DNA of 64,000 nt, from positions 4,588,001-4,652,000 of the forward strand of contig NZ_CP155079.2 of assembly GCF_039634365.2 (NCBI RefSeq), given 5' to 3'. The position numbers and the translations under genes are program-made. The notes beneath the pieces were generated by a model. That model was given only the letters and a program-made list of their open reading frames with translations. It had not been told where the DNA came from and searched no databases. This document shows, in pieces, positions 41,984-50,746 of the stretch (its first letter is position 1; each line of letters opens with the position of its first letter). Source of the DNA: Mucilaginibacter sp. PAMB04168 (GTDB taxonomy: Bacteria; Bacteroidota; Bacteroidia; Sphingobacteriales; Sphingobacteriaceae).

Positions 41984-43789
41984 CTACCTCTCTATTCCTG
42001 CTGAGTTAAATTGCAGGTCGTAGAGTTTGCGGTAGTAGCCATCTTCTATACGCAAGAGTTCCTGGTGGGTGCCTACTTCTTTAATTTCGCCGTGGTCCAG
42101 CACTATAATTTTATCGGCTTTTTGAATGGTGGATAGCCGGTGGGCAATCACAATAGCTGTACGGCCTTGCATCAGCTTATCAATAGCGTTTTGAATGAGT
42201 ATCTCCGTTTCGGTATCTACCGATGAGGTAGCCTCATCAAGCACCAGGATGGCCGGGTTGTAAACCAGCGCCCGTACAAATGAAATAAGCTGCGCCTGCC
42301 CTGCCGAAAGCGTAGCGCCGCGTTCCATCACATTATAATCATACCCGCCGGGTAAACGTTCTATAAACTCGTGTGCGCCTACATCGGTAGCCGCAGCGAT
42401 GATCTGCTCACGGGTTATGGTCGGATTGTTAAGGCTGATGTTATTGGCAATAGTATCCGAAAACAAGAACACATCCTGTATAACGGTAGCAATCTGCGAG
42501 CGCAAAAAACCCAGCTCGAAATTTTCAATATCTACGCCATCAACCTGTACGCTGCCCTGCCCTATCTCGTAAAAACGGTTCAGTATGTTAATGGTTGACG
42601 ATTTGCCTGCGCCTGTAGCCCCTACCAATGCCAGGGTTTCGCCGGGTTGGATGCTAAAGTTAATATTTTTGAGTACCCAGTTATCATCAATATAAGCAAA
42701 CCAAACATTTTTAAATTCAATTTGCCCCTTTAAGGTGCCGGTTGTAATGGTGCCGGTGTTGGGTGCCGTCTCATCAGTATCCAGCACTTTAAAAATACGG
42801 TCGGCGCCAACCATACCCATTTGCAGGGTATTAAATTTATCGGCCAGCTGGCGTACGGGCCTAAACAGTAAGTTTAAAAAAGTCATGAACGCCAAAATTT
42901 TGCCCGGCGTTATGCCATGCTCATCGGCCGTTAAAGATGCCATTTGCTGATCGCTCAGGATACGTTTACAGCCATACCAAACCAGCAGGCCAATGGAGCA
43001 GGCCACAAAAACCTCCACCACCGGAAAAAAGATAGAGTAATACCAGTTGGAGCGAATATTAGCATCGCGGTACTTTTCATTTACGCCCCTGAATTTGCGC
43101 ATTTCCTGCGCCTCGCGGGCAAAGTACTGGATAATGCTAACCCCCGATATATGTTCTTGTAAAAAGGTATTCAGTTGTGCCACATGGGTACGCACATCCT
43201 GAAACGACGATTTAATGGCCTCCTTAAACACATACGTCGCCCCCAATAAAAAAGGCAGCGGTATAAGGGTGATCAGCGTTAGTTTCCAGTCCTTTACCAG
43301 CATGCAAATAATGATAGCAAACAACAGCAGTATATCACCTATAATGGAAATCAGCCCTTCTGAAAAAATATCGGCTATGGTTTCCAGATCAGACACGGTA
43401 CGGGTAATGAGCATGCCTATAGGCGTACGGTCAAAATACCGCAAACGCAAGCTCATGATATGGTTAAACACATGAATACGCAAATCGCGGATCACAGACT
43501 GGCCCAGTGCATTGGTAGAGTAAGTTTGATAATACTGGGCAACGGTTTGGATACCCAGTTGCAGGATCATTAAAATAACAATAAACACCAACCCATTGTA
43601 ATTACCCGAGAGGATGTATTTATCCATCGCTGTTTCCATGAGGATGGGCTGCGCCAAAGTGATGATGGCTAAAAATATAGTAAGAGCAGCCGCAATGATA
43701 AACGTACGCTTGTATGGCTTTACATACTGCATAATGCGTTTAAGCAGCTCCCAATCAAATGCTTTACCGGTTACTTGAGCTTGAGACAT
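41984..43789 (-). CDS. ABC exporter (type IV, MsbA-like half transporter)
   Basis: 601 residues: an N-terminal membrane domain with six segments (about 30-330) and a C-terminal ATPase. Walker A is LVGATGAGKSSTINIL, the Q loop is VIQDVFLFSDTIANNI, the signature is LSAGQAQLISFVRAL, Walker B is LVLDEATSSVD and the H loop is IVIAHRLSTIQ. The signature differs from canonical LSGGQ. It is a lipid or drug exporter homodimer or heterodimer; no partner ABC gene is adjacent. A homologue pair with one degenerate site is common in this family, but this copy has all catalytic residues including the Walker B glutamate. Confidence 0.93.
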   Translation of the reverse strand: MSQAQVTGKAFDWELLKRIMQYVKPYKRTFIIAAALTIFLAIITLAQPILMETAMDKYILSGNYNGLVFIVILMILQLGIQTVAQYYQTYSTNALGQSVIRDLRIHVFNHIMSLRLRYFDRTPIGMLITRTVSDLETIADIFSEGLISIIGDILLLFAIIICMLVKDWKLTLITLIPLPFLLGATYVFKEAIKSSFQDVRTHVAQLNTFLQEHISGVSIIQYFAREAQEMRKFRGVNEKYRDANIRSNWYYSIFFPVVEVFVACSIGLLVWYGCKRILSDQQMASLTADEHGITPGKILAFMTFLNLLFRPVRQLADKFNTLQMGMVGADRIFKVLDTDETAPNTGTITTGTLKGQIEFKNVWFAYIDDNWVLKNINFSIQPGETLALVGATGAGKSSTINILNRFYEIGQGSVQVDGVDIENFELGFLRSQIATVIQDVFLFSDTIANNISLNNPTITREQIIAAATDVGAHEFIERLPGGYDYNVMERGATLSAGQAQLISFVRALVYNPAILVLDEATSSVDTETEILIQNAIDKLMQGRTAIVIAHRLSTIQKADKIIVLDHGEIKEVGTHQELLRIEDGYYRKLYDLQFNSAGIER

Positions 43790-43852
43790 GTATCATATAA
43801 TGAATGAGTGAAGGAGTGAATGGATGATTTGTTTTGTAAACACCACTCCTCC

Positions 43853-43933
43853 TGTCATTTTGAACGTTAGCGAGAAATCTCTTTTAGGCGATAGTTTGTA
43901 TTGCCCGGAAACCCAATACCGTTCGAGATGACA
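43853..43933. repeat. Imperfect palindromic intergenic repeat (TGTCATTTTGAACG type)
   Basis: TGTCATTTTGAACG (43853-43866) and CGTTCGAGATGACA (43920-43933) are inverted copies with 12 of 14 matches, framing an 81-base block that also contains AGCGAGAAATCTC. Elements starting TGTCATTnnGAACG are familiar, frequent intergenic repeats in Bacteroidota. GAATGAGTGAAGGAGTG words lie just outside at 43801-43820. Confidence 0.65.
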
Positions 43934-43975
43934 AAGTTAATCATATATCATTCCGAAATCCTTAAATCAGCTGTT

Positions 43976-44740
43976 TTAAAGATACGGGTACTTTACTTCG
44001 GTTAAGTACAAACCACAGGCTGGCACAGATGTTCCGGCGTTGCTGCGGTTTTTACTTTCTATAATCTCGCGGATACGTTCGGGCTCAATTTCATGACGGC
44101 CAACCATCATGCAGGTGCCTACAATGGCCCGTACCATGTTGCGCAAAAAGCGGTCGGCCGAGATATGGAACACCAGTCCATAGTTCTTGCGTATCCACTC
44201 GGTCCGCATTAGCTTGCAGTTATTGGTAAATACCTGCGTATTTGATTTGCTGAAGCAACTAAAATCGGTGTACGCCATCATTATTTGTGCAGCTTGGTTC
44301 ATGGCATCCACATCTAACTCACCTTTAACCAGCCATGAGTAATTTTGCTTAAACGGATCCTTATGAAAGTGCAGGTGATACTCATAAGAGCGCATAGTAG
44401 CATCAAACCGTGCATGCGCCTCATCGTGTACCGGTACAATGCGCTTTACGGCAATATCATATGGCAGTAACGCGTTCAGGCTCGCTTCAAATTTTACATT
44501 TGCAATGCCAGGCGCTGCGTCCAAGTGCGCAAATAACTGCCTGGCATGTACGCCCGTATCAGTACGGCCTGCGCCTGTGGTTTCAACCGGGTGGCGCAAC
44601 AGGGTAGTCAGCGCATCATTTAATTTTTGTTGTACTGTTACGGCATTGGGTTGCAGTTGCCAGCCGTGGTAAGCGGTACCCTGGTAAGCCAGTTCTAAAA
44701 AATAACGTTGTAGTTGAGCCACGGCGACAAATTTAGGCAA
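43976..44740 (-). CDS. truA: tRNA pseudouridine-38-40 synthase
   Basis: TruA modifies uridines 38-40 in the anticodon arm of many tRNAs. The 254-residue reading frame has the catalytic aspartate D61 in TTGAGRTDTGVHARQL, LELAYQGTAYHGWQLQP at the N-terminus, and the conserved SFSADRFLRNMVR-like segment (FHISADRFLRNMVRAIVG). There is no ATG near the start: initiation would be at the TTG at 44740 or the GTG at 44722, which begins VAQLQRYFLEL. The gene is divergent from DUF4293. Confidence 0.95.
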   Translation of the reverse strand: MPKFVAVAQLQRYFLELAYQGTAYHGWQLQPNAVTVQQKLNDALTTLLRHPVETTGAGRTDTGVHARQLFAHLDAAPGIANVKFEASLNALLPYDIAVKRIVPVHDEAHARFDATMRSYEYHLHFHKDPFKQNYSWLVKGELDVDAMNQAAQIMMAYTDFSCFSKSNTQVFTNNCKLMRTEWIRKNYGLVFHISADRFLRNMVRAIVGTCMMVGRHEIEPERIREIIESKNRSNAGTSVPACGLYLTEVKYPYL

Positions 44741-44747
44741 ACAATTT

Positions 44748-44755
44748 TATCTTTG
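44748..44755 (+). promoter_or_regulatory. Bacteroidota -7 promoter box of the DUF4293 gene
   Basis: TATCTTTG is an exact TAnnTTTG match, 19 bases before the ATG at 44775. No clear -33 TTTG lies at the usual spacing. Confidence 0.5.
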
Positions 44756-44774
44756 CCCTGCTAATACGCTTACC

Positions 44775-45242
44775 ATGATACAACGTGTACAAAGTATATA
44801 CCTGTTTTTAGCCAGCCTGGCTATGTTTGCTCTTTACCTGGTTACCATTGCCAATAATGTGTATTTAAACAATGTACCTACCAGTGTTAAAGTAACCGGC
44901 CTGTTTCAGGATGTGAACGGCGCACAAACACATACCCAAAACTTCGTGGCGCTTACGGCCGTTACCGCTGTTGTAGCTTTGCTGCCATTGGTGATTATAT
45001 TTTTGTTCCGTAACCGCAAACAGCAGGTTACACTTAGCTACAGCACTATACTGGTAATTATTGGCCACAGCTTTTGGCTGGCCCAAACGGTAAAAGCAGC
45101 TACCGGCGGTGCTATATTAGGCACCAACAACTTTGGCGTAGGTTTATTTCTGCCGCCTATAGCCATCCTGTTAATTCTTGCAGCCATTAAAGCTATTAAG
45201 CGCGATGATGCGCTGGTGCGGTCGGCAGACAGGTTGAGGTAA
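44775..45242 (+). CDS. DUF4293 membrane protein
   Basis: 155 residues with the family N-terminus MIQRVQSIYLFLASLAMFAL and four membrane segments (about 7-28, 58-78, 88-107 and 122-142), separated by a polar extracellular loop near 30-55. The tail is basic and short (AIKAIKRDDALVRSADRLR). DUF4293 is a Bacteroidota-specific family commonly found beside truA and is without known function. It precedes a 160-base spacer with a strong promoter for the next gene. Confidence 0.85.
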   Translation: MIQRVQSIYLFLASLAMFALYLVTIANNVYLNNVPTSVKVTGLFQDVNGAQTHTQNFVALTAVTAVVALLPLVIIFLFRNRKQQVTLSYSTILVIIGHSFWLAQTVKAATGGAILGTNNFGVGLFLPPIAILLILAAIKAIKRDDALVRSADRLR

Positions 45243-45332
45243 ATATCGGCGTCATTGATTGGCAATAGTTAAGTATTTGTCAATCAAAAACTTATTACGG
45301 CGAGTCACTACAGTCTCATTTTAGAATGGTGG

Positions 45333-45363
45333 TTTGAAATGGTGCATATTTTTCGTACCTTTG
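45333..45363 (+). promoter_or_regulatory. Consensus Bacteroidota promoter of the DEAD-box helicase gene
   Basis: TTTG (45333-45336), 19-base spacer, then TACCTTTG (45356-45363), a perfect match to the TTTG-N19-TAnnTTTG pattern. The implied transcript start near 45367 leaves a leader of about 38 bases before the ATG at 45405. Confidence 0.85.
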
Positions 45364-45404
45364 CACCCGATTTGACGATGTTGTCAAATTCGTTATTTTA
45401 ATTC

Positions 45405-47213
45405 ATGAACAACCCATTTATTGAACTGGGAATCCGTCATGATATTGTTAATGCCATCACTGAGTTAGGATTTGAAAATCCTACACCAATCCAGGAACAG
45501 TCAATTCCGGTATTGTTAACAGGCAGCAACGATTTTGTCGGATTAGCCCAAACCGGGACCGGAAAAACTGCTGCTTTTGGCTTACCATTATTGGAACTGC
45601 TGGATTTTGAAGAAAATTATCCACAGGCACTAATTCTGTGCCCTACACGTGAACTTTGTTTACAAATCACCAATGATTTGAAAAACTACTCCAAAAACAT
45701 GAACAACGTAAATGTTGTGGCTGTTTATGGAGGCGCCAGTATTTCAGATCAGTTACGCCAAATTAAACGCGGCGTACAGATTGTTGTTGCTACACCGGGC
45801 CGTATGCTCGATATTATCAACCGCAAGGCTATTGATTTTTCGCAGGTACAATTTGTAGTACTGGATGAAGCTGATGAAATGCTCAACATGGGCTTTCAGG
45901 AAGACATTGACAGTATCTTATCCACCACGCCCGAGGATAAAAAAACATGGCTGTTTTCAGCCACCATGCCAAGCGAGGTACGCCGCATCTCTAAAAAGTA
46001 CATGACCGACCCTTTTGAGTTGACCATGGGCGAAAAGAATACCGGCAATGCCAATATTGAACACGAGTACTACATTGTACGTGCCCGTGATAAATATGCT
46101 GCATTTAAACGTATTGTTGACTTTAACCCCGAGATTTTTGGTATCGTATTTTGCCGTACCAAAATAGAAACTCAAGAAATTGCCGAGGCCCTGGTAAAAG
46201 ACGGTTACAATGCCGACTCTTTACACGGAGACCTTTCGCAGCAACAACGTGATAAGGTAATGAAACGCTACCGTGAGCGTAACCTGCAGTTGCTTATTGC
46301 TACTGACGTTGCCGCCCGTGGTATCGACGTTAACGACGTTACACACGTTATTAACTACTCGTTACCTGATGAGATTGAGAACTACACCCACCGTAGCGGC
46401 CGTACAGCCCGTGCCGGTAAAACTGGTGTATCTATCGCTATCATCAACGCCAAAGAAGTTGGTAAAATACGCCAGATTGAGCGTGTTATTGGTAAAAAGT
46501 TTATTAAAGCTGAGATACCTACCGGTTTTGACGTTTGCGAAAAACAACTGTTTGGCCTGATACACAAGGTGCATAACGTTGAAGTAAACGAGCAGCAGAT
46601 TGAGCAGTACTTACCACGCATTATGGATGAGTTTGCCGATTTAAGCAAAGAAGATATCATTAAGCGTTTTGCATCTATTGAGTTTAACAGCTTTTTGGAA
46701 TACTATAAAAATGCTCCGGATCTTAACGTTGCCGAAGATACCCGCATGGGTCGCGATTCGGGTGATAAATTTGCCCGCACAGGTGGTTCACGCGGAGATT
46801 TTACCCGCTTGTTTATTAACCTGGGTTCGGTTGATGGCTTTACCCGTGGCGATTTGTTAGGGTATTTTTGTAACCAAACCGGTATTGTTGGCCGCACCAT
46901 TGGCAAAATTGATGTAAAGGGTGTTTACTCTTTTCTGGAAGTTGCCAATGAGGATAAAGACAAAGCTTTTGAAAGCTTTAAATCTGCCGAATTTAAAGGC
47001 CGCGAGGTTAGGATAGAAGTATCTGCCGATGGCGACCGTGGTGAAAGCCGTGGCGGATTTGGCGGCGGCTACAAAAAACGCGAAGGTGGTGGCAACCGTC
47101 GTGATGGAGGTAGCAGCAGCAACCGCGGAGGCGAAAGAAGCAGCGGCGGTGGTTTCCGCGATTTTTCAGGCAAGCGTCGTGAAGACCGTGGCGAACGTCG
47201 TAAAAGATACTAG
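45405..47213 (+). CDS. DEAD-box RNA helicase (CsdA/DeaD-like) with RGG tail
   Basis: 602 residues. The helicase core has the Q motif NPTPIQEQSIP, motif I AQTGTGKTA (K54), PTREL at 80-84, DEAD at 154-157, SAT at 185-187 and HRSGRTARAGKTG. The region about 470-545 is a DbpA-type RNA-binding domain (TRLFINLGSVDGFTRGDLLG, GVYSFLEV). The tail (545-602) is Gly/Arg-rich with RGG-like repeats that bind RNA nonspecifically. Such enzymes unwind rRNA in ribosome assembly and mRNA decay and are often cold-induced. It has its own promoter and terminator. Confidence 0.94.
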   Translation: MNNPFIELGIRHDIVNAITELGFENPTPIQEQSIPVLLTGSNDFVGLAQTGTGKTAAFGLPLLELLDFEENYPQALILCPTRELCLQITNDLKNYSKNMNNVNVVAVYGGASISDQLRQIKRGVQIVVATPGRMLDIINRKAIDFSQVQFVVLDEADEMLNMGFQEDIDSILSTTPEDKKTWLFSATMPSEVRRISKKYMTDPFELTMGEKNTGNANIEHEYYIVRARDKYAAFKRIVDFNPEIFGIVFCRTKIETQEIAEALVKDGYNADSLHGDLSQQQRDKVMKRYRERNLQLLIATDVAARGIDVNDVTHVINYSLPDEIENYTHRSGRTARAGKTGVSIAIINAKEVGKIRQIERVIGKKFIKAEIPTGFDVCEKQLFGLIHKVHNVEVNEQQIEQYLPRIMDEFADLSKEDIIKRFASIEFNSFLEYYKNAPDLNVAEDTRMGRDSGDKFARTGGSRGDFTRLFINLGSVDGFTRGDLLGYFCNQTGIVGRTIGKIDVKGVYSFLEVANEDKDKAFESFKSAEFKGREVRIEVSADGDRGESRGGFGGGYKKREGGGNRRDGGSSSNRGGERSSGGGFRDFSGKRREDRGERRKRY

Positions 47214-47268
47214 TGATTTAGTTTAAGCTTCAAAGCTTATTGAAGCAGTTAGTTTTAGTTTAGTTTTT

Positions 47269-47300
47269 AAGGCCTCCCGTTTGGGAGGCCTTATTTATTT
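47269..47300. terminator. Terminator after the DEAD-box gene
   Basis: AAGGCCTCCC (47269-47278) and GGGAGGCCTT (47283-47292) pair perfectly around GTTT; followed by ATTTATTT on plus and TAAAAACTA on minus. It lies between convergent genes. Confidence 0.9.
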
Positions 47301-47305
47301 ATAGC

Positions 47306-47914
47306 TTAGTTGGTAAAATGATAATTGACGCCCAAGATCATCCCCTGATTAACGTTAAAACCAAATGTATTATAAGAAGCTGTAGTGCCCAAGGCCGTAT
47401 CTTTGTTAGTTTGATGCAGGTATCTCAAACCGCCGTAGCCAAAGGTGATTGCAATATGCTTGGTTGGAAAAAAAGCCATATTGGGAGTGATATTCATATT
47501 GTAACTCTTAGCACTTGCGCCCGCATCCCCTACTGAAAATAAATAACTCCCCGATAACTCTGGAAATAAGGCTAACTGGGGTATAATCATCCAGTAATGC
47601 CTTACCGACAAGCCAATACCTAAGAGTTTGGACTTGTGCCCTGATTTACTTGAATAATCGTCGTACTTGTAAAATGATGAATCTCTTGCGTAGGAATACT
47701 GTGGAGTAAGGCCAATGCTCCAGTTATTCCCCAAAAACACGCCAACAGTAGGAAGCAAATCCATGTTAATGTGTTTGCTGTGGTTGGTTGGGTCTTTTGA
47801 TGTTTGTGAATTATAGGAAATGCCACCGCCTACAAAAACGGTTCCCTTGTCGGTTTGTGCCTTAACGGCAATGGTTGAGATAATAAGAATTAAGGTTGAA
47901 ATAAATTTGTTCAT
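47306..47914 (-). CDS. Outer-membrane beta-barrel protein (porin-type fold)
   Basis: 202 residues. A signal peptide (1-19, ending AVKAQ) is followed by alternating strands rich in Gly, Tyr and aromatic residues: KGTVFVGGGISYNSQTSK, NNWSIGLTPQYSYAR, KLLGIGLSVRHYWMI, and a last strand ending FTN that gives the usual near-C-terminal aromatic residue. It fits the OMP_b-brl fold of eight-stranded barrels. No partner or regulator is evident, and the function is unknown. Confidence 0.75.
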   Translation of the reverse strand: MNKFISTLILIISTIAVKAQTDKGTVFVGGGISYNSQTSKDPTNHSKHINMDLLPTVGVFLGNNWSIGLTPQYSYARDSSFYKYDDYSSKSGHKSKLLGIGLSVRHYWMIIPQLALFPELSGSYLFSVGDAGASAKSYNMNITPNMAFFPTKHIAITFGYGGLRYLHQTNKDTALGTTASYNTFGFNVNQGMILGVNYHFTN

Positions 47915-47984
47915 GTATTTTATGTTTCATCAAGAACGATAAAAGCATAAGAGATATATGACAAACCAAAAACTTAATAATTCC

Positions 47985-48305
47985 TTAACGCATAAAGGCC
48001 ACACTCACTGAATCGGGATACAAAAGTTTGAGATTGTGGTCGTCGAGCTGCTGTATCACAAAGCGGGTATAAGGCTGGTTGCCTTCAAAAGAGGTGAAAA
48101 TGGTATCGCCTTTTAAGAAATAGTCTTCGGCAATGGGTGCATCTTCGGTCAGGATAAACTGCTTGCCTGTAATTTCAAGCTTTGTACTTCCATCGGATGT
48201 ATGCCACTTACCTTTTAAATTACTTTTGGGAGAGTCGGAACAAGCGGCGAATAACAGTATAAATGCACATACAACGTGCACTGCAACTAACAAAGAATTT
48301 TTCAT
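47985..48305 (-). CDS. Small lipoprotein of unknown function
   Basis: 106 residues from the ATG at 48305 (MKNSLLVAVHVVCAFILLFAAC). The lipobox is LFAAC. The mature protein is beta-rich: LKGKWHTSDGSTKLEITGKQ, QFILTEDAP, KGDTIFTSFEGNQPYTRFVI and ends in SVAFMR. It may have a lipocalin-like or DUF-type small sandwich fold (the GKW start is reminiscent of extracellular lipocalin-like proteins), but this is only a resemblance. It lies 59 bases downstream of the Lys/Ala-rich protein gene on the minus strand. Confidence 0.6.
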   Translation of the reverse strand: MKNSLLVAVHVVCAFILLFAACSDSPKSNLKGKWHTSDGSTKLEITGKQFILTEDAPIAEDYFLKGDTIFTSFEGNQPYTRFVIQQLDDHNLKLLYPDSVSVAFMR

Positions 48306-48364
48306 GGCAAACGGTAGAAATAAGAACACGAGCGCCTGCTTTACAAGCGCCCGTGGTAAAGGTA

Positions 48365-48721
48365 TTACATAGGTTTAACAACCAAATCAGCTTCTCTCAC
48401 ATAAATGTGACGGCCTTTTTTGTTAACGTAATAATAAGCCGAGTTTTTATCGATATAGATGGTTTGTCCGCCCGGACCAACCTTGCTATCATACTTTTTA
48501 TCAACAACGGCCGATTTACCTTTTGAGGCTACCTCGGCGGTTTTATTTCCGGCTTTTTTTGCACCTTTGCCTACAGCTTTTGCGCCGTCTTCGGCAGTAT
48601 TACCTACCGCTTTAGCACCTTTTTTAATGGCTGTTCCGGTTTTTTTAACAACTTGAGCTTGAGTATCGGCAGCTACAAATAATCCCGCTGCCAGTAAAGC
48701 AACTTTAATTACGTTTTTCAT
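48365..48721 (-). CDS. Secreted Lys/Ala-rich helical protein with C-terminal basic-adaptor-like motif
   Basis: 118 residues. A signal peptide ends at DTQAQ. Residues 24-78 repeat GAKAVG/GKGAKKAGN-like units with period near 11, rich in Lys, Ala, Gly and Thr, reminiscent of LEA-type or amphipathic helical proteins. The C-terminal 35 residues (GPGGQTIYIDKNSAYYYVNK) are close in pattern to the short PBCV-basic-adaptor domain, which has G-x-x-G and tandem tyrosines. The role is unknown; a cell-envelope or desiccation-protection protein is a guess. Confidence 0.65.
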   Translation of the reverse strand: MKNVIKVALLAAGLFVAADTQAQVVKKTGTAIKKGAKAVGNTAEDGAKAVGKGAKKAGNKTAEVASKGKSAVVDKKYDSKVGPGGQTIYIDKNSAYYYVNKKGRHIYVREADLVVKPM

Positions 48722-48747
48722 GGTTTCAATTGAATTAATTTGTATAA

Positions 48748-49755
48748 CTAACTCAATTGTTCTGCCAAACGTCTCATTTCCAGTACGGGGGCTTGTTTTT
48801 TATATAAAATACGGTAAACAGCCTCGCAAATAGGCATTCTTACGGTGTATTGTTTATTTATTTGGTGTAGGCAATTTACTGCATAATAGCCCTCAGCAAC
48901 CATATTCATCTCCAACTGTGCAGAGGTTACCGTATAGCCTTTGCCTATCATGTTGCCAAAAGTACGGTTACGGCTAAATTGCGAATAGGCAGTTACCAGC
49001 AAATCGCCCAGGTAAGCCGATTCTTTAATATCCCGATCAATAGGATGTACGGCATCTACAAAATCTTTCATCTCGCGGATAGCGTTGGAAATCAGCACGG
49101 CCTGAAAGTTATCGCCATACCCTACTCCGTGGCAAATACCGCTGGCAACGGCATAAATATTTTTTAATACGGCCGCGTACTCGGTACCGTATATATCGTC
49201 GGATACGATGGTTTTGAGGTAACGGGTGTTTAACAAACCAGCCAGTTGCGTGGCCAATTCTGCATCGGCCGAGGCGATGGTTAAATAAGACAATTTCTCC
49301 AGCGCCACCTCCTCAGCATGGCAAGGCCCGCTGATTACCACCAGATCATTAAAAGGGATGTTATAAAACTTGTGTAAAAACTCGCCGATGATTAAATTCT
49401 CATCGGGTACAATGCCCTTAATAGCCGATATAATTTTTTTGCCGGCCAGGTCGGCAGGTGTAATTTCGGCCAAGGCTGTTTTTAGGAACGCGGCCGGTAC
49501 GTTTAATAATACAAAATCGGCTTTGGCTACCAGGCTCTTCAGATCGGTCGAAATATTATCGGCAGGTACTTTAATTTCTACCGAGCTTAGGTAATTAGGA
49601 TTACGCCTAAACCTTTGCACATCCTCCACAGCCTGCGGGTTACGCATCCACCAAAATATTTCCTTTTGCGTAGTATTGTCGGTAAGCATTTTTATGTTGG
49701 CGGTGGCCCAACTGCCCCCTCCTACTACCAAAATTTTATATGGTTCGCCTTGCAT
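48748..49755 (-). CDS. gpsA: Glycerol-3-phosphate dehydrogenase [NAD(P)+]
   Basis: GpsA reduces dihydroxyacetone phosphate to sn-glycerol-3-phosphate, the backbone precursor for phospholipids, and so feeds the PlsX/PlsY route. The 335-residue enzyme has the Rossmann motif VVGGGSWATANIKML, VISGPCHAEEVALE, catalytic lysine in AAVLKNIYAVASGICHG, and the C-terminal DLLVTAYSQFSRNRTFGN. The glycine motif reads GGGSWATA rather than the more usual GxGxWGTA. The gene is single on the minus strand. Confidence 0.95.
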   Translation of the reverse strand: MQGEPYKILVVGGGSWATANIKMLTDNTTQKEIFWWMRNPQAVEDVQRFRRNPNYLSSVEIKVPADNISTDLKSLVAKADFVLLNVPAAFLKTALAEITPADLAGKKIISAIKGIVPDENLIIGEFLHKFYNIPFNDLVVISGPCHAEEVALEKLSYLTIASADAELATQLAGLLNTRYLKTIVSDDIYGTEYAAVLKNIYAVASGICHGVGYGDNFQAVLISNAIREMKDFVDAVHPIDRDIKESAYLGDLLVTAYSQFSRNRTFGNMIGKGYTVTSAQLEMNMVAEGYYAVNCLHQINKQYTVRMPICEAVYRILYKKQAPVLEMRRLAEQLS

Positions 49756-49966
49756 GGTTTATTTATAGGCCGTAAAATAGTTAAACGGATGGCAAAGATA
49801 TAAGTTTTGGTGTGCAAATGTGCGTAAACGCCTGTGCGACGCTAAAAGACGCATGCAATGATGTAAAGTTTATGTTACGGTGGCATAGCCAATAAAATTG
49901 GGCCGTTTAATTACCCCTGTAACTGACTAATTAAACTACTTAAGCATAAAATAACTTACTTTGTGC

Positions 49967-50584
49967 ATGTACCTGGTTAAAACGCCCTGGCTGCTCAAAA
50001 AGCTTTATCCAAAACTGGTTTGGAACCAAGACCGCACTGAGCCGGTATTGTACTTAACCTTTGATGATGGCCCCATACCCATTGTAACGCCATTTGTGCT
50101 TAGAACACTAAAAGAGCACCATGCTAAAGCTACCTTTTTTTGCATTGGCGATAATGTACAGAAACACCCGGATATTTTTAAGCAATTACAAGCCGATGGA
50201 CATGCCATTGGCAACCATACTTTTAACCACCTGAAAGGATGGAAGACCGAAGATGCCGTTTACAGGCAGAATTTCCTACGGGCCGACGAGTTATTACATT
50301 CCTCCCTGTTTCGCCCGCCCTATGGTCGCATTAAGCGCTCGCAAATAAAGCAACTCAAAGCCTTACGACCTGATTTACAAATTATAATGTGGGATGTACT
50401 AAGCGGCGATTTTGATATGACCTTAAAACCACACGACTGCCTGAAGGGGGTGCTAAAACACACCGGCAACGGTGCTATCATTGTATTTCATGATAGTTTA
50501 AAAGCCTTTAACCGGCTAGAATATGTGCTGCCAAGAGCGTTAGAAGAGTGGAGTAAGGCAGGTTACAGGTTTGAGACGTTGTGA
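49967..50584 (+). CDS. Polysaccharide deacetylase (NodB family)
   Basis: 205 residues from the ATG at 49967 (MYLVKTPWLLKKLYPKLVWN). The NodB domain has motif 1 TFDDGP at 31-36, zinc histidines H84 and H88 in HTFNH, motif 3 LFRPPYGR, motif 4 WDVLSGDFD and motif 5 IIVFHDS. It should deacetylate N-acetylglucosamine in peptidoglycan or a surface polysaccharide. No signal peptide is clear, but a short hydrophobic start could anchor it. A TTACTTTG sequence (one mismatch to the -7 box) ends three bases before the ATG. It is convergent with a small lipoprotein gene. Confidence 0.9.
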   Translation: MYLVKTPWLLKKLYPKLVWNQDRTEPVLYLTFDDGPIPIVTPFVLRTLKEHHAKATFFCIGDNVQKHPDIFKQLQADGHAIGNHTFNHLKGWKTEDAVYRQNFLRADELLHSSLFRPPYGRIKRSQIKQLKALRPDLQIIMWDVLSGDFDMTLKPHDCLKGVLKHTGNGAIIVFHDSLKAFNRLEYVLPRALEEWSKAGYRFETL

Positions 50585-50675
50585 GGCTATAAGCCTTATA
50601 ATTGCAACGTACAATTGATGCGCAGCACCAACACAAACTATTGCAGGCAACTATTATAAAAGAGCGCATACATTC

Positions 50676-50726
50676 AATTACGCTATGTTAAGCACTCGTT
50701 GCACAAGCGCTTAACATAGCGTAATT
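50676..50726. terminator. Long hairpin between the deacetylase and lipoprotein genes
   Basis: 18 perfectly paired bases (50676-50693, 50709-50726; arm AATTACGCTATGTTAAGC) with a 15-base loop, between convergent genes. The flanks are AT-rich but lack a clear T-run. Confidence 0.6.
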
Positions 50727-50746
50727 ATAACGCCCTAATCCCATGT

